This document shows, piece by piece, positions 36,480 to 48,112 of a stretch of DNA of 64,000 nt (position 1 is the first letter of the stretch; every line of letters starts with the position of its first letter). The position numbers and the translations under genes are program-made. Source of the DNA: Coptis chinensis (lineage: Eukaryota; Streptophyta; Magnoliopsida; Ranunculales; Ranunculaceae). Location of the stretch: NCBI GenBank assembly GCA_015680905.1, contig CM027381.1:16035501-16099500 (forward strand), written 5' to 3'. The notes beneath the pieces were generated by a model. That model was given only the letters and a program-made list of their open reading frames with translations, ran no database searches and was not told where the DNA came from.

Positions 36480-38870
36480 TGATAAGAAGAAAACGCAAAA
36501 AATGTCTGACTCTGACGATACACGATCGGAAGAGGTTCATGAAGTATCTTTAAGTTGTGGTGAATATGAGGAAGATATCGAAAAGTCAGTGAGTCTTGAA
36601 AGTCGTTCTGAGTATGGTGAGGTTGAAGTTAGGGAAGATGAGGGTTGTATACGATTTGGCTCTGAAGGTGCGGTGGCTAGCACGCCAGGTCGTGGTCGTC
36701 CTCAAGTGGGTTGCCCCCTAGGACGATGGATCGGCTTGCAGCGAGTGCGTTCCCCGAACTTAGGGCAGCTTACGGGATAGATATACCCGACCTGAAGATA
36801 TACGAACCAGGGTCAAGTGAAAATGTGCAGAGTGAGGAATACAACCCGCCGAATGGTGGGGTGATAATCTGTGAGGGTCAGCTGAGAGCACATATGCAAC
36901 TACCGTTCTCAAAGCTGGTTTGTGACTTTTTAGCTTACTATTGGAAATCCCCTTGTCAGTTTGTTGGTAACACTTGGCGGCTGTTCAAGGTGTTCAATCT
37001 ACTGAATGCGAGTGGTGAATACCACATAGGGGTATATGATATTACTAAGCACTTTGTTGTAAGGCGATCTGGTAATTTCAATTTTAACTTACAAACTATG
37101 ATGATGCGTTCCAGTGTGATTGACGGTGTAAGCAACGAGGCTTGGACAAAGAGGCCGTTGCTGCTAGTTGGCAGCTACTGTGCTAGCGGATGTAGGTTGC
37201 AAACTAGGATTTGCAATATCTTCGGTGGGTGGGAGTGTCTTGCTCACATCGTTTCGATGGGTGAGTTATTGTTATGTTAACTGACCTGTGTTTTTGTTCT
37301 GCTTGCAGATTTCTCTGTAAAAACATGAACTGATCGGCAGGAAATAGAGAGGTTCGCACGGTTAATTCAAGCTTAGAAACAAGCGAAACTGCCGGAAGTA
37401 GCTTATTTCTTTGTAGAAAAAGGAGGTCCAGCGATCAGGGAGAAAAGAAGAGTTCACAAGGACCGCGCTCGAGGTCAAGCTAGGAAAGGGGTGATGGAGA
37501 GACGAACAAGCGACTTGGTAACTAGGGAAGATAGGAACCGAGGTTGTGGTAGTTCTAGATGACCCTCCGGAGGTGCTGGTGCCTCGGGGGATGTTGGGTC
37601 AGGCTGGCGACCTGAAGGGGGATTGATTGACGCGCTTGTAGAGCTGGAGAAGGTGGTCTTCAACCCTCGCGTGCGGAGCAGTTCGGCGAAGAGGAAAGCA
37701 GACACGTCGGAGCAAGGCGATGTAAAGGCTGCCAAAGCTGCGAAGCATGCACTTGGGGAGAGCTCCAGTACGAGGGCCGGTTCTGGTGGTGGTCGAGTTG
37801 ACGGTAAAGCCACTCGCAGTACTCGATTGAGACCGGAACAGGTTATGGACCTGGCAACTTTTGGAGCTAGATCGAGCTCATCCCAGTGTTGCGAGAGCCT
37901 ACCCCACTGGCGAAGGGTCCAAGTAAGGCTGGTGGGAAGTCACCTGTGACTGCTGAGGACTTGGAGTCGGCAATGGTGTACTTGGACGACCAGGGGGTGC
38001 AACGGACTGTGAGGCAAATTGATTACAGCTTCAGATTGAGTAAGGTATCGGCTTGCTTACTTGAACATATAGCTTTAGATGGTAACCGTAAGGAGCTGGA
38101 TGCCAAGGGGCTAGCTAATAACCTGAAGCGAATGGAGATAGCACAATATCTGGTAAGTAACATTGTCCAGATTTGATTTGCTTGTTTGTTTATGAAAACT
38201 ACCGCTAACCCGATTTAACATTTAGATGTGCGATGGCGGCTTGTGAGTGGGTTTCGTGGTTTGAAGGAGATTACCCGATTAGTTTGAGTCAGATAGAGAG
38301 GCTGTGGTGAAGTTGAAAAACGAGCTGAATGATGTTCAGGATGCGTATGGCATAGATCGTCGTGAGCTTGAAGTGGTGAAGAAGGAGTATCAAGAGCTTA
38401 AGTTAGTGAAGCTGATGAGGAACACTGAGGTGGACGAACCCGCTGAAAACTAAACTGTTTGCCAAGAGAACGTTAATGTTGCTTCTTGAGAAATTGGTGG
38501 TAGAATGAAAGCACGCCTACACTGCAAGGGAGTTGCTCAGGAAGCTACCAAAGCTTATGACATTCTAGATGCCAACTTCATTGAACTGGAGGCCGATTAT
38601 AAGGCTTTGAAAGAGGAGCATGAACGCAGGACTCTCCGTACCTCCGCGGTACAGGTACAGGGAGATGCAAGTGATGCTCTTACTCTTGCGGTCGTTGCAC
38701 AAGAGGTTGCTGAGCCTCAAACTGAAGCTATTATGTCAGGTGTATTTGTGAACTTAGATGTGGATGGTGTGTCAGTTGTGATTGAGGGGAGGGATGCCGA
38801 AGTTGAGGATTCGCTGGCGGCTGCCAATTTGGCTGTTCTACCTGGGGTTGGCGAGTCGTGAAAGTATATT
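36480..38870 (+). pseudogene. Antisense extra ORF of the Tat element, unit 1
   Basis: This coding-like series runs opposite to gag-pol. It starts MSDSDDTRSEEVHEVSL (36502), shifts frame near 36710, then is open to 37280 with FPELRAAYGIDIPDLKIYEP, GNTWRLFKVFNLL and HIGVYDITKHFVVRR. This resembles the plant 'putative gypsy type transposon' family (PF04195-like). A likely intron follows (donor gtgagt at 37261, acceptor tgcttgcag near 37309). Then come a Lys/Ala-rich linker (37623-37820), an alpha-helical block (38010-38155, ending IAQYLV with donor gtaagt) and a coiled-coil-like end (38505-38861). The role is unknown. Frame breaks make this copy defective. Confidence 0.6.
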
Positions 38871-39679
38871 GTTGATGTTGATGTTTGTAATTTGTGATAC
38901 AATAGAGCTTGTTTCCCGGGGTAACCTGGGCAGTTCGCTTTTCTTATTTCTGTTTGTTAACATACTGAACGACCTGGCTCCCCGTACTGGTTTGGGGTGC
39001 CAGGTGTGATGATGCCGATGGTTAGCCGAGCTGGATTTCCTGAGTAGACTCAGTAGCTCGGCTAAGTTGTGAACTATGGTCTGGGTTTGCCCGACCAGTC
39101 CTTCTTTTTACTTATATGCTATGTTTGTTGTTTGCTTCTTTGTTTTGTGTACCTCTTGCATGGTTGAATGTATAAGTAGTGATATTGCTCTATCTGTGTG
39201 GTTGTGTAGACGACTCCTTGTAAAAGTAGGCGATTTTAAGTAACCTGTGGTTTTGAGTGAACGTCTTGTCCTTAATCTTCCCTTAGCATTGTAGGTCGCG
39301 TTTGACGAGCATTAGTGACTCGTCATTGTGGAGAATTAGTGTACGACCTGCATAAATAGTAGGACGTATGGCGTGCTCTTCATTGTGGAGAGCGAAAGTA
39401 TTTCTGCACGTGCAAGAATATGAACGGCTGGAAATATGTAATGATGGCTGCCAGGTGGCCTGCCGTTTGGCATCTCGATGTAATTATGGCATGCCTAGGG
39501 AAGATATGTTATTTGAGAATAAGTAGAACTGTTCCTAGAAGACCAAAGGCATTTGTTCTTCTTCTGATTGCATCCACTCTTCTCCAGACTTCTGGGCGTC
39601 ATTTTCGCTGGTGCTTACTCAGGTATGCCTTGCTTCTGTATTTGGTTAATTTTCTTGAACAGAAAAACTTGTCTATTGA

Positions 39680-40750
39680 GTGTTAACTCGCTTGATGTCA
39701 GCTTTCCTTGTAGATTTTAGTATGACCAGGTGTCGCAAATATACTAAGGGGGAGGGGAGTTTGAGGGAAGCCTCCCCTCTTATAATGGAAGAAATGGAGT
39801 TCCAACCTCATGTGCATGGTGACCGTGGTAAGAGAAAAGCTATTGCTTCAGAAGCTAAGGGCAATTAGTGACCCAGGAGTTCAGGTCGCTCGACTGGTGG
39901 CATTATCTTCAGGTCTCCTCAGCAGATGAATGAGACCGATCTAGCTACTGAGGGACGTAGCGACCAGGGTCAAGGCCACCACGTCACTAGTGATAGTTCC
40001 GCCCCAACATCTCGGGGATGTGGGGAGCAAATTCTTCTACGTGGGGAAGACGGGGAAGAAGCGTGCTATGAAACGTTCTGACTGCAGCTTCCACTCAGCA
40101 TCCATAGTGACCAGTCTTCTGAAAGGGATCGTGTTGGATGGTGATAAGGCTGAGGTTGAGGACGAAGATATGGAGTCGCTATTGGGGACCATGGATATGG
40201 CTACTTGTTTGGTGAGCTTGTCATCTGTTATGTTTTTCTTTTTGTTTCCTGGGTAACTTTAACTTTAGTATTGTACTTGTAGTTTCTTGCGGGGTATGAC
40301 AAGCTGAAGAACGCTGTGCACCACGCTGGTACTGATGTTAACTCGCACGTCGAGCTGGGATGTATGTGAGCTGCGTGGGGAGTTGACAAGAAGAAATTGG
40401 AAGTGATGACCAAAAAGTATCGGGATGCTGCTGATGAGAATGTTATGCTTGCTAAGGCGATGACTGATCTGCAAGGGAAGCTAGCTGAAGTTACCGAGTA
40501 TGCCAAGCAATGTCAGGGGGTTGCACGCAAAGCACAAGATCCGTACATCATGGCTTGTACCCAATATGCCAAACTAGATGAGAAATATTTCCAGCTAAAA
40601 AAGGCGTGTGGTGGTGGGGATCAGGGTATGGGTATGTGCGTGGTGCTGAGAGCTACAAGGCACATCCCTCGACCAGTGCTACCCCAAAGGATAAACATGT
40701 TGTTGCTGCTCCTTGATAGTGATATCCGTTCTTGTCTTTGTCAGTGTTAA
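39680..40750 (+). pseudogene. Antisense extra ORF, unit 2 (diverged partial duplicate of unit 1)
   Basis: The block near 40070-40215 reads CSFHSASIVTSLLKGIVLDG and MATCLV followed by donor gtgagc, which parallels unit 1 (KVSACLLEHIALDGNRKELD, AQYLV, gtaagt). A coiled-coil-like stretch (40397-40600, MEVMTKKYRDAADENVMLAK) parallels unit 1's end. The non-coding tails also match: tggatttcctgagtagact at about 39029 and ggatttcctgggtagaccc at about 40920. So the 3' half of the extra ORF plus its trailer was duplicated in tandem and then diverged strongly. Confidence 0.6.
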
Positions 40751-41249
40751 AAATTTGTAAGTACTTTGTCTGTTCTCCTCTCTGTATGAGAGTTAAACAA
40801 TAGAGCTGAGTTTTCAAGCTTGTCTGATCAGTTCGTCTTTTTGGCACTGAGAGACAGTGAACTGGTTTCCACGAAAATGGCAATTCGATGTTTTGCTAAA
40901 TTGTAAGAAATACTGATCTGGATTTCCTGGGTAGACCCAGCAGATCGGTGGAACTGATTCCCTGGCGTTGGCCTGGCAGTTCTATTGAATGTGTATGGAA
41001 TGCATGTTTTTGCTTGATTGCTTGTAGCTAGTGTTCTGTTTATAATGCTTATGGTGTGAAATGGCTAAGGAGCCTGAGACTTAGCTTAAATAAGCGTTTC
41101 GCTCGTAATTATCGTCCTCCTTTGTGGGCTGACCACAAATTAAGACAGTATAGGGGGTTAGTATCGTTTTGATATGTGAGTTGCCCACATGTAATAACCA
41201 TATAGATTGTGAAGCTTGGTAGCTTAGTTGAGCGTGCCAGCTTGCTATG

Positions 41250-41816
41250 GCGTAAGGCTCGTTGAGAGGGTTCTCGTTGATCTGACCCTAAAGTTAAAGG
41301 TTTTCAACTGGGTGAATTGGAGAGGCGCTGGAGACTGTTAGCTCAAGAGAGCGTGCTGCTCACGGAGAGCATGTTAGCTTATGAAAGCGTATCGCTCACT
41401 GAGAGCGTTCTCATTGAGTTGATCCTAGAAATATAGGTCCTCAACTAGCGAGACTCGGAGAGGCTATGGAGCCTGTAAGCTCAAGGGAGCGTGTTGCTCA
41501 CGGAGAGCGTGGTAGCTTATGAAAGCGTATTGCTCACTGAGAGCATTCTCACTGAGTTGATCCTAGAAAAATAGGTCCTCAACTAGCGAGACTCGGAGAG
41601 GCTATGAAGCCTGTAAGCTCACGGGAGCGTGTTGTTCACGGAGAGTGTGGTAGCTTATGAAAGCGTATTGCTTACTGAGAGCGTTCTCACTGAGTAGAGC
41701 CTAGAAATATAGATCCTCAACTAGTGAGACTTGGAGAGGCTATGGAGCCTGTAAGCTCAAGGGAGCGTGTTGCTCACGGAAAGCGTGGTAGCTTATGAAA
41801 GCGTACTGCTCCCTGA
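41250..41816. repeat. 138-bp tandem repeat array inside the gypsy element
   Basis: About four units. The marker 'agaggctatgg' (agaggcgctgg in the first unit) starts at 41321, 41459, 41597 and 41735, giving a spacing of exactly 138 bases each time. Units share gtaagctcaagggagcgtg and gtagcttatgaaagcgta, with a few differences each. It lies between the integrase end and the extra ORFs, that is in the element's 3' non-coding region. Confidence 0.95.
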
Positions 41817-41990
41817 GAACATAGAAACTCTGAAAGTGTTGATAGTAGATGTGTACTGGTGGTGCTTGCGGTACAAATTGCGTGACTTGGCGATGCAAGT
41901 AAATGGAGTAGATTGTAATAACAAGCATAAGTAAACTAAACTTGAATTTACAATAAATGAAAACATGGAATATACAATAATGTAGTATTA

Positions 41991-43112
41991 TTAATAAAAC
42001 TTCTTTAACAAATAAGTGTTCCAAGGTCGTGGTAATAATTTCCCCTCTTGGATTTTGATCCAGTACGCTCCGTTACCTACGACTCGTTCCACTATGTATG
42101 GTCCTTCCCATGTTGGTGCTAGTTTAGAGTCATCTTGAGTCTTTTTCAGAACTAGATCGCCGTGTTGAAAAGATCTAGGATGTACTCGTTTGTTGTAGGA
42201 CTTCTTCAGAGTTTGTTGATAAGATGCCACTCTGATGGCGGCTAGGTCACGCCGCTCTTCTAGCAGATCGACCTCTCGTGCTAGGGCGGAGTCATTGTGT
42301 CCAGACTCGATGAGTTCTAACCGAGTCGTAGTGACTGTTAGTTCGGTGGGGATAATGGCTTCTGTGCCATAGCATAAGGAGAATGATGATTCACCAGTGT
42401 TGGAGCGAGCTGTGGTGCGATGAGCCCATAATATGTTTTCTAAGTGATTTGGCCATTGGCTTTTGTTCTTGTCAATCTTTTTCTTCATATTTTCTAAGAT
42501 TGCTTTGTTGCTGGCCTCTGCTTGGCTGTTACTTTGGGCGTACTGAGGAGTGGAGAATGCATGAATGATCTTCCACTTGGCCAGAAACTCCTTAACTATT
42601 TTTCCCTTGAATTGGGAACCATTGTCCATCACCAATGTGTGTGGCAAGCCGAATCTAGTAATGATATGGGTCCAGATGAAGTTTCTAACATGCGACTCTT
42701 TGACATGTGCTAATGGGATTGCTTCGACCCACTTAGTGAAATAATCGGTTACAGCTAAGACGAAGCGGAAACCAGTGCTTTTCTGTGGGATGAACGGTCT
42801 CATGATGTCCATGCCCCACATGTGAAATGACCAAGGGCTCGCGATGTTAATCAATTCACGAGCTGGTTGTATGATGTTGTGGCCAAAGGTCTGACACTTG
42901 ACGCACTTGAGTACATATGCTTTGGCATCGATCTGCATGCGAGGCCAAAAGTATCCTTGGGAAATTGCTTTGTGAGCCAAAGAGCGACCTCCCGCATGGT
43001 TTCCACATTCTCCCTCGTGAATCTCAGCAAAGATCAGCTGACCTTGTTTTGGGCTTATGCACCTCAAGTGAGGGCTGCCAGCGGATTTTCTAAACAACTT
43101 GTTATTGACCAA
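41991..43112 (-). CDS. Gypsy integrase (Tat-type), long open frame
   Basis: Open for 373 codons. It has an HHCC-type N-terminal domain (EIHEGECGNHAGGRSL, VLKCVKCQ), the core Asp in MWGMDIM, the second Asp in VMDNGSQFKG, and the Glu in NSQAEASNK, completing DDE. A C-terminal domain includes FQHGDLVLKK and TWEGPYIVERVVGNGAYWI. In a live element it inserts the cDNA. The normal start is fused to the upstream RNase H in the polyprotein, so the Met here is not a true start. This is the best-preserved part of the element. Confidence 0.9.
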   Translation of the reverse strand: MVNNKLFRKSAGSPHLRCISPKQGQLIFAEIHEGECGNHAGGRSLAHKAISQGYFWPRMQIDAKAYVLKCVKCQTFGHNIIQPARELINIASPWSFHMWGMDIMRPFIPQKSTGFRFVLAVTDYFTKWVEAIPLAHVKESHVRNFIWTHIITRFGLPHTLVMDNGSQFKGKIVKEFLAKWKIIHAFSTPQYAQSNSQAEASNKAILENMKKKIDKNKSQWPNHLENILWAHRTTARSNTGESSFSLCYGTEAIIPTELTVTTTRLELIESGHNDSALAREVDLLEERRDLAAIRVASYQQTLKKSYNKRVHPRSFQHGDLVLKKTQDDSKLAPTWEGPYIVERVVGNGAYWIKIQEGKLLPRPWNTYLLKKFY

Positions 43113-43199
43113 GCAGTAACGGAGGGCCTGATATGGGATTTGTTTGGCTTTGGTACGCTCTTCTGGGAGCGTGCCCTGTTGGATGTACTCTATGATGGG

Positions 43200-43640
43200 T
43201 TACATCCATGTTTGACTCATCTGATTATCAGAAAGTGGGCACAGGTCGCTGATTTCTAAGACGTGTTCCACTTGGTAAGCAGGTTGGTCAACTACCTCAA
43301 TGAGTAATTGTCTAGGGGCGCAGTTTGGTGTTTGAGTAGCCAAGTAAGCTAAACTCTCTGCGTGACGGTTCTCGTCACGCAAAAAGTGATGTATGGTGGC
43401 TCTCTTGAAAGCCAGAAGTAACTGATAAACAACTTGAAGGTACTTAGAAAGGTTACCTTCGTGGGTAGTGTAATTTTTAGCAACCTGGCAAATGACCAGT
43501 TGCGAGTCACTAAAGACTTGGAGCTCTTGGGCACCGAGCTGCAACGCCATGCGGAGCCCCATGATTAACGTCTCGTACTCCGTTTCGTTGTTGGAGGTCG
43601 CAAAGTCGATGCGAACTGATTTTTCCAACATTGTTCCATC
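43200..43640 (-). pseudogene. Gypsy second RNase H (archaeal-type), Tat hallmark
   Basis: The translation reads VRIDFATSNNETEYETLIMG then LQVFSDSQLVICQV and KRATIHHFLRDENRHAESLA. This is the pattern of the additional RNase H domain (NNxAEYEAL, SDSQLV, R-xxN-xAD-LA) found between RT/RNase H and integrase in Tat elements. The frame is interrupted at both sides relative to the neighbouring domains. Confidence 0.8.
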
Positions 43641-43929
43641 TGGCGATACTAGGACAACTCCAATTCCACTTCCTCCAAGATTGCTAGATCCATCTACAAA
43701 GAGAGACCAGATGGTCTTGTCATTCTTCTTTGTGGATGGAATATTAGTTTCTGGCTCCCAATTGAGGTCGTTAACAGGGAAATCTACTAGAAAATCTGCA
43801 ACGACTTGTCATTTCTGTGAGGTACATGGGATGAACTCAATGTGGTGTTCCCCGAGCTCTTCGGCCCATACTGCCATGCGAGTTGTTTTGTTTTCCTTGT
43901 GAAGAATTTTCTTCAACGGGAGGTCGGTG

Positions 43930-45216
43930 AGTACTTTGATTGGATACGCTTGAAATTAAGGTCTGAACTTTCGTGCAGAATATAACAATGCTAGTTTTGC
44001 TCTTTCGATGTAAGAGTAATTCTTTTCAACTGGAGTGAGCATCTTCTTGTAAAATAGATCGGCTTCTCTGAGTTGTTTTCCTCTTTGAAGAGAACCGAAC
44101 TGATGGCGAAGTCTGATATTGCTAGATACAGCCCCAGCGTTTCGCCATCTGTTGGTTTTGCCAGGACGGGAGGAGTAGTCAGGTACTCTTTGAGAGTGGA
44201 GAATGCTTGGTGGCACTGGTCGTTCCATGAGAACTGCTCACCTTTTTTAAGAAGTTGCAAGAACGGCAGGCATTTGTCTGACGCCCTGGATATGAATCGG
44301 TTTAGTGTTGCAACCATTCCTGATAGCTTCTGTATTTGGTTCTTTGTCTGTGGATTGGGCATGTCTAAGAACGCTCTGATTTGGTCTGGGTTAGCTTCGA
44401 TACCTCTTTGTGATACTTGGTACCCTAGAAACTTCCCTGAGGACGCTCCAAAAAGGCACTTTTCGGGATTCAGCTTCATTCGAGTCTGGCGTAACCTGGA
44501 GAACACTTTCTCAAGATGAGAGAGGTGGTCACCTGCTTTCTTGCTCTTGACGACCATGTCGTCGATATATACTTCCATGGTATCCCCTAACATGTCCTGG
44601 AATATGTCAGTGACCAGCCGTTGATAAGTCGCTCCAGTGTTTTTGAGGCCAAACGAGAGGACGTTGTAGCAGTAAATTCCTTGTTCGGTGATGAATGATG
44701 TTTTCTCCTGGTCTTCTTCAGCGAGTGGGATTTGATTGTATCCACTGTATGCATCCATAAAGAATAAGAGCTCGTGGCCACAGGTCTGGTCCACAAGTCG
44801 GTCAATTCTAGGCAAAGGGAAGCCGTCTTTAGGTGTTTCTTGGTTAACATTGGTGAAGTCCACGCAAAGGCGAACTGTGTCATTCTTTTTTGGAACGGCT
44901 ACTATGTTAGCGATCCAGTCTGGGTAATCGACTTTTTTGATGAACCGACTTGCTTGAGTTTGTCGACCTCATCATTGATTACTTTTTGAAACCTCAGAGA
45001 TAACCTTCTAGGTCGCTGATGAATTGGCCTAGCATTAGGATTTACGTTTAGTCTATGACATGCAACATTGGAATCTATACCCGGTACATCGATATACGAC
45101 CAAGCGAAAACATCTTTATTCATTGCTAAAAAGTTTACCAGTTGAGCCTTGAGTGTAGGGTCTAAGTTAGTCCCTACGTATACGAACTTAGGGTCATCTT
45201 CTGTTCCTAGGTTCAC
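43930..45216 (-). pseudogene. Gypsy reverse transcriptase and first RNase H
   Basis: The N-terminal part (45216-44910) reads FAWSYIDVPGIDSNVACHRL, then shifts frame near 44930. The main block (44863-43991) includes LFFMDAYSGYNQIPL, FGLKNTGATYQRLV and the catalytic YIDDMVVKS, followed by the connection region (KLSGMVATLNRFISRA) and the start of RNase H (LYLAISDFAISSVL, where the usual first Asp region reads AISD). It would copy element RNA into DNA. The catalytic residues are kept but the frame is broken at both ends. Confidence 0.88.
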
Positions 45217-45442
45217 TTGCTCTCTGTCTGCAGGTTGGGATGCTGTCTTTGACGCTGATGCGTCCTCAATTGGACTAATCTATGGAGATACTTTGTCGAT
45301 CTGAGGGAAAGTGGAATTGGCAGCAGGATCGGGAGTGACCTCTGTGGCGACGACAACAGGGGTTGAGGTGGCCTCTGTGGTCATGACAATAGGGGCTGGA
45401 GTGACCTTTGGAATCGGTGCTGGTTGTGCGACACATGATGGT

Positions 45443-45568
45443 GCGACCTCTGGGGTCCTGACTAGTGGGGCAACAACAACTGAAGCGACCTCTGGGGTCC
45501 TGACTGGTGGATCAACAACAACTGATGCGACCTTTGGGGTCCTGACTGGTGGAGCAACTATGGATTGA
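45443..45568 (-). repeat. 42-bp in-frame tandem repeat in the pol linker
   Basis: Three units starting at 45443, 45485 and 45527 are each exactly 42 bases. They encode a 14-residue Pro/Val/Thr-rich unit of the VRTPEVASVVVAP type in the minus-strand open frame 45280-45783, between protease and RT. Further diverged units continue on the downstream side. It is a flexible linker. Confidence 0.9.
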
Positions 45569-45826
45569 GTGACTTCAGGGGTTTGAACAGACAAATATAC
45601 CTTCTTGCTGGAGCCCCCAGCATTCTGTGTTGGTGCTTTGGCTCTGACCTCAGCGACCAGGTCCTTGGCCATTGTGTAGCTGGTGGGCTCGTTCCTTGTG
45701 TGGGAATGTAGGTCAGCGGTCTTGTTCGCTAAGAGGATTTGATTACAATGATAAGCCTCGAGCTGATTGGTTCGAAACTCCAACGCCGTTCTAGAATAGC
45801 ATTGTAGGACAACTTGATGTCTAGAA

Positions 45827-46293
45827 CAGTGTTTAGAAAATTGGACCGGACCGGTGGTTGAACCGGGGTCCGATCGAAACCGGTAAATTTTCGGTTCAGT
45901 TCAGGTATAACTTAAGTTTATGGTTGGACCATCGGTTTAAGTTTAAACTGTGGTTGAACCGGCGAACCGGTTCAACTCTAAACCGGATCACCTTTATTAT
46001 TATTATTATTTTTTTTTTTGAAAAATTGATAATGTGGGGAGTTGAACCTAGCACCTAAACCAGATAGTCTAAACTCCAAACCAACATGCTACTATGTGTT
46101 TCTTGTATAAGAAATTTGTTTCGATATATAATACCAATTAATGTTAAATTAAAACATGTATTTATTCATTTTATTATTGTAATTATTAAAAAAATTGCTA
46201 AATAAACATCAATCGGTCCGACCGAGTAGAACCATGGTTGAACCTGGTTAACAAAAAATCAGTTCAATCACCGGTTCGATTTTCAAAACATTG
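45827..46293. mobile_element. hAT-type MITE inserted in gypsy protease
   Basis: This 467-base element has imperfect terminal inverted repeats starting CAGTGTTTAGAAAAT at the left and CAATGTTTTGAAAAT in reverse complement at the right. Both continue into ACCGG-rich sequence. A perfect 8-base target duplication GTCTAGAA lies at 45819-45826 and 46294-46301. It contains a (TTA)n-poly-T tract and no gene. The protease open frame stops at its edge and resumes in the same frame beyond it. Confidence 0.95.
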
Positions 46294-46301
46294 GTCTAGA
46301 A

Positions 46302-46503
46302 TGCTGAAGCGCGTATTGAAGCTGACTTTGTCCTCTCTAGATCCCACCGAAACTGGGAGTATGATGTCACCAATTGGGTCGGCTCTGGAGCTGTTGAACC
46401 TGTAAAGAGGAGCGATGGGGTCTATGAATACCGACTTGGGCAAATTCATCTCTTGAATAGTATGGTAGAACCGAATGTCACATGAACTACCGGGATCTAT
46501 CAA
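46302..46503 (-). pseudogene. Gypsy protease region, disrupted by MITE
   Basis: It reads MIDPGSSCDIRFYHTIQEM, the Tat-type aspartic protease active site (D-x-GSS-DI), and VSFNTRFSILD before the MITE. Its remainder lies at 45784-45826 on the other side of the insertion. Confidence 0.8.
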
Positions 46504-46603
46504 GACGCAATTGACTGTTCAGTCGCTGATTTTAACGTGGACTACAAGTGCGTCATTGTGTGGGAGGCAAACCTTGTTAAGGTCGGCCTCTGTAAAAGTG
46601 ATA

Positions 46604-47960
46604 TCATCTCGAGCTGAGGACCGAAGCTGGCGGGGCAGCGCGCCGGGAAGAAAAATGGTAAACTTCTTGAAGGGCGTCAACACGCCGTCTTTTCTCTCTG
46701 GATGATGTTACTAAATCATTTGGAAACGTTATCATGTGAATGATTCTGTCATTATCTCGGTCTGACAAATGCTGACGACGCTCATGGCGGGAGCGATCTC
46801 TTGGTCGTCCTCTGCTATGAGAGCGAGCTTGGACGTTGTGATGTTCATGGTGAGGTGGAGATCGACTGTGCACTCTGCGAGCCATGAGCTTATGGCGCAG
46901 ATCGCCATCAGCAATGTTGGTGTACTGCTTGATATGTCCTGATTCAATGAGGTCCTGGAGGTAATGTTTTAGCCCCCAGCACGCATCGGTCTCGTGACAT
47001 TTGGCACGGTGAAAGGCACAATAAGGCCTGCCAGATTGATCTTCTAGTTGTCGTACAGTAGGTCGGTAGTAGGTAGCTTTCTTGATCTTTTCCAGTATGT
47101 GGGGAGATCGTGTGAGAACAGTGAACTCACGGTCATTGTTCATTCTGTTTCCCGACTTTCGTTCTTGTTGTCGGGGTCACTTTTTGGAAGCTGGGTGGTC
47201 GTCGGATATTGCTGCGACCTCTTCTTCTTCTGGTAGGCCTTGGCGCTTCAGGCCTTCCTGCAGCTTAATGTACTTGTTGACTACGTTCTTTCATCAGCGA
47301 TCTGGCGAGTGCCGTGTTACGCACATGGCAGGCATTGGAGAATGTCAGGGTAGCGAAGGACTCTTTCATATCTATTTCCATGCATAGTAGTTCGGCTTTG
47401 AACCAACCTAGAAATTCAAGAATTGTTTCGTCTTAGCCAAGTGAGAGCTGGAACAGCGAATCAAGATCAGCTTTCTTACGCTTGTTATGGACGTACTAAC
47501 TAGCAAATGAATCGGTGAGCTGCTCGAAGGTCTTTATCGAGTCTGGCTCGAGTGAGAAAAACCAATTGAGTGCGCCATCTTTGAGACTGACGGGAAACAA
47601 ACGACAGTGGAGGTGATCGAACTCTGGTGAACTGTAGAGTGCAAGGATTTGAATGTAGTGAGCCACGCGTCTTCGACCGTGGCAATGCGTCTTTGCCATC
47701 GCATTACATCGAAAAATGTGGCTGAATGAAATCTCGAGGAGAGGGTTTACTGAGTACCTCAGTAGTGAATGGCGATGCACGGTACGTCTTGAGCATTTTC
47801 TGAACGATCTGGGTTGCGTCTTTTCTTACTGCAATCTGGTCGATCCTTTGAGACAGTTCGTTAATCTGTTGATTAACTTCGTTGATGCCATTCTCGACGG
47901 GGTTCCAACCGGTTGTTACAGCGCGGTAGTGAGCAAGCATTTTCTAGCCTGAGCAAGGAA
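46604..47960 (-). pseudogene. Gypsy gag, frameshifted
   Basis: The 5' part (47940-47704) has a coiled-coil-like stretch (INEVNQQINELSQRIDQIAV). The retrotransposon gag domain appears as CRLFPVSLKDGALNWFFSLE with EPDSIKTFEQL (about 47600-47500) after a frameshift near 47690. The 3' part (47143-46604) reads RPYCAFHRAKCHETDACWGL, the Tat-type CxFH..H..C zinc-binding pattern, then Arg/His-rich basic sequence. The frame is lost between 47500 and 47143. Confidence 0.8.
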
Positions 47961-48094
47961 ATGCTCTCATTCGTTAAACCTAGCTGGTTTGCGAGGCTTT
48001 GAACTTGAGCTTCGAAGTTTGCCATGCTTCGTGGGCTTGAGATTTTTGGTTTTTGGTTTTTTATTTGTGTGAAAGTGGTTTCTCAAGTAATCGA

Positions 48095-48112
48095 GACCAC
48101 AGACGGCGCCAA
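48095..48112 (-). promoter_or_regulatory. Gypsy primer binding site
   Basis: On the minus strand TTGGCGCCGTCTGTGG directly follows the LTR end TTTTACA. TGGCGCC is the usual start of PBS sequences in Tat-group elements. Confidence 0.8.

Noticed and set aside
36480-38870. An envelope-like gene
   Set aside because: No signal peptide or fusion-type transmembrane pattern was seen, and the orientation is opposite to gag-pol.
42383-44519. Plus-strand open frames over the gypsy pol region
   Set aside because: Antisense shadows of integrase and RT, unlike the extra ORFs at 36.5-40.7 kb, which do not overlap pol.
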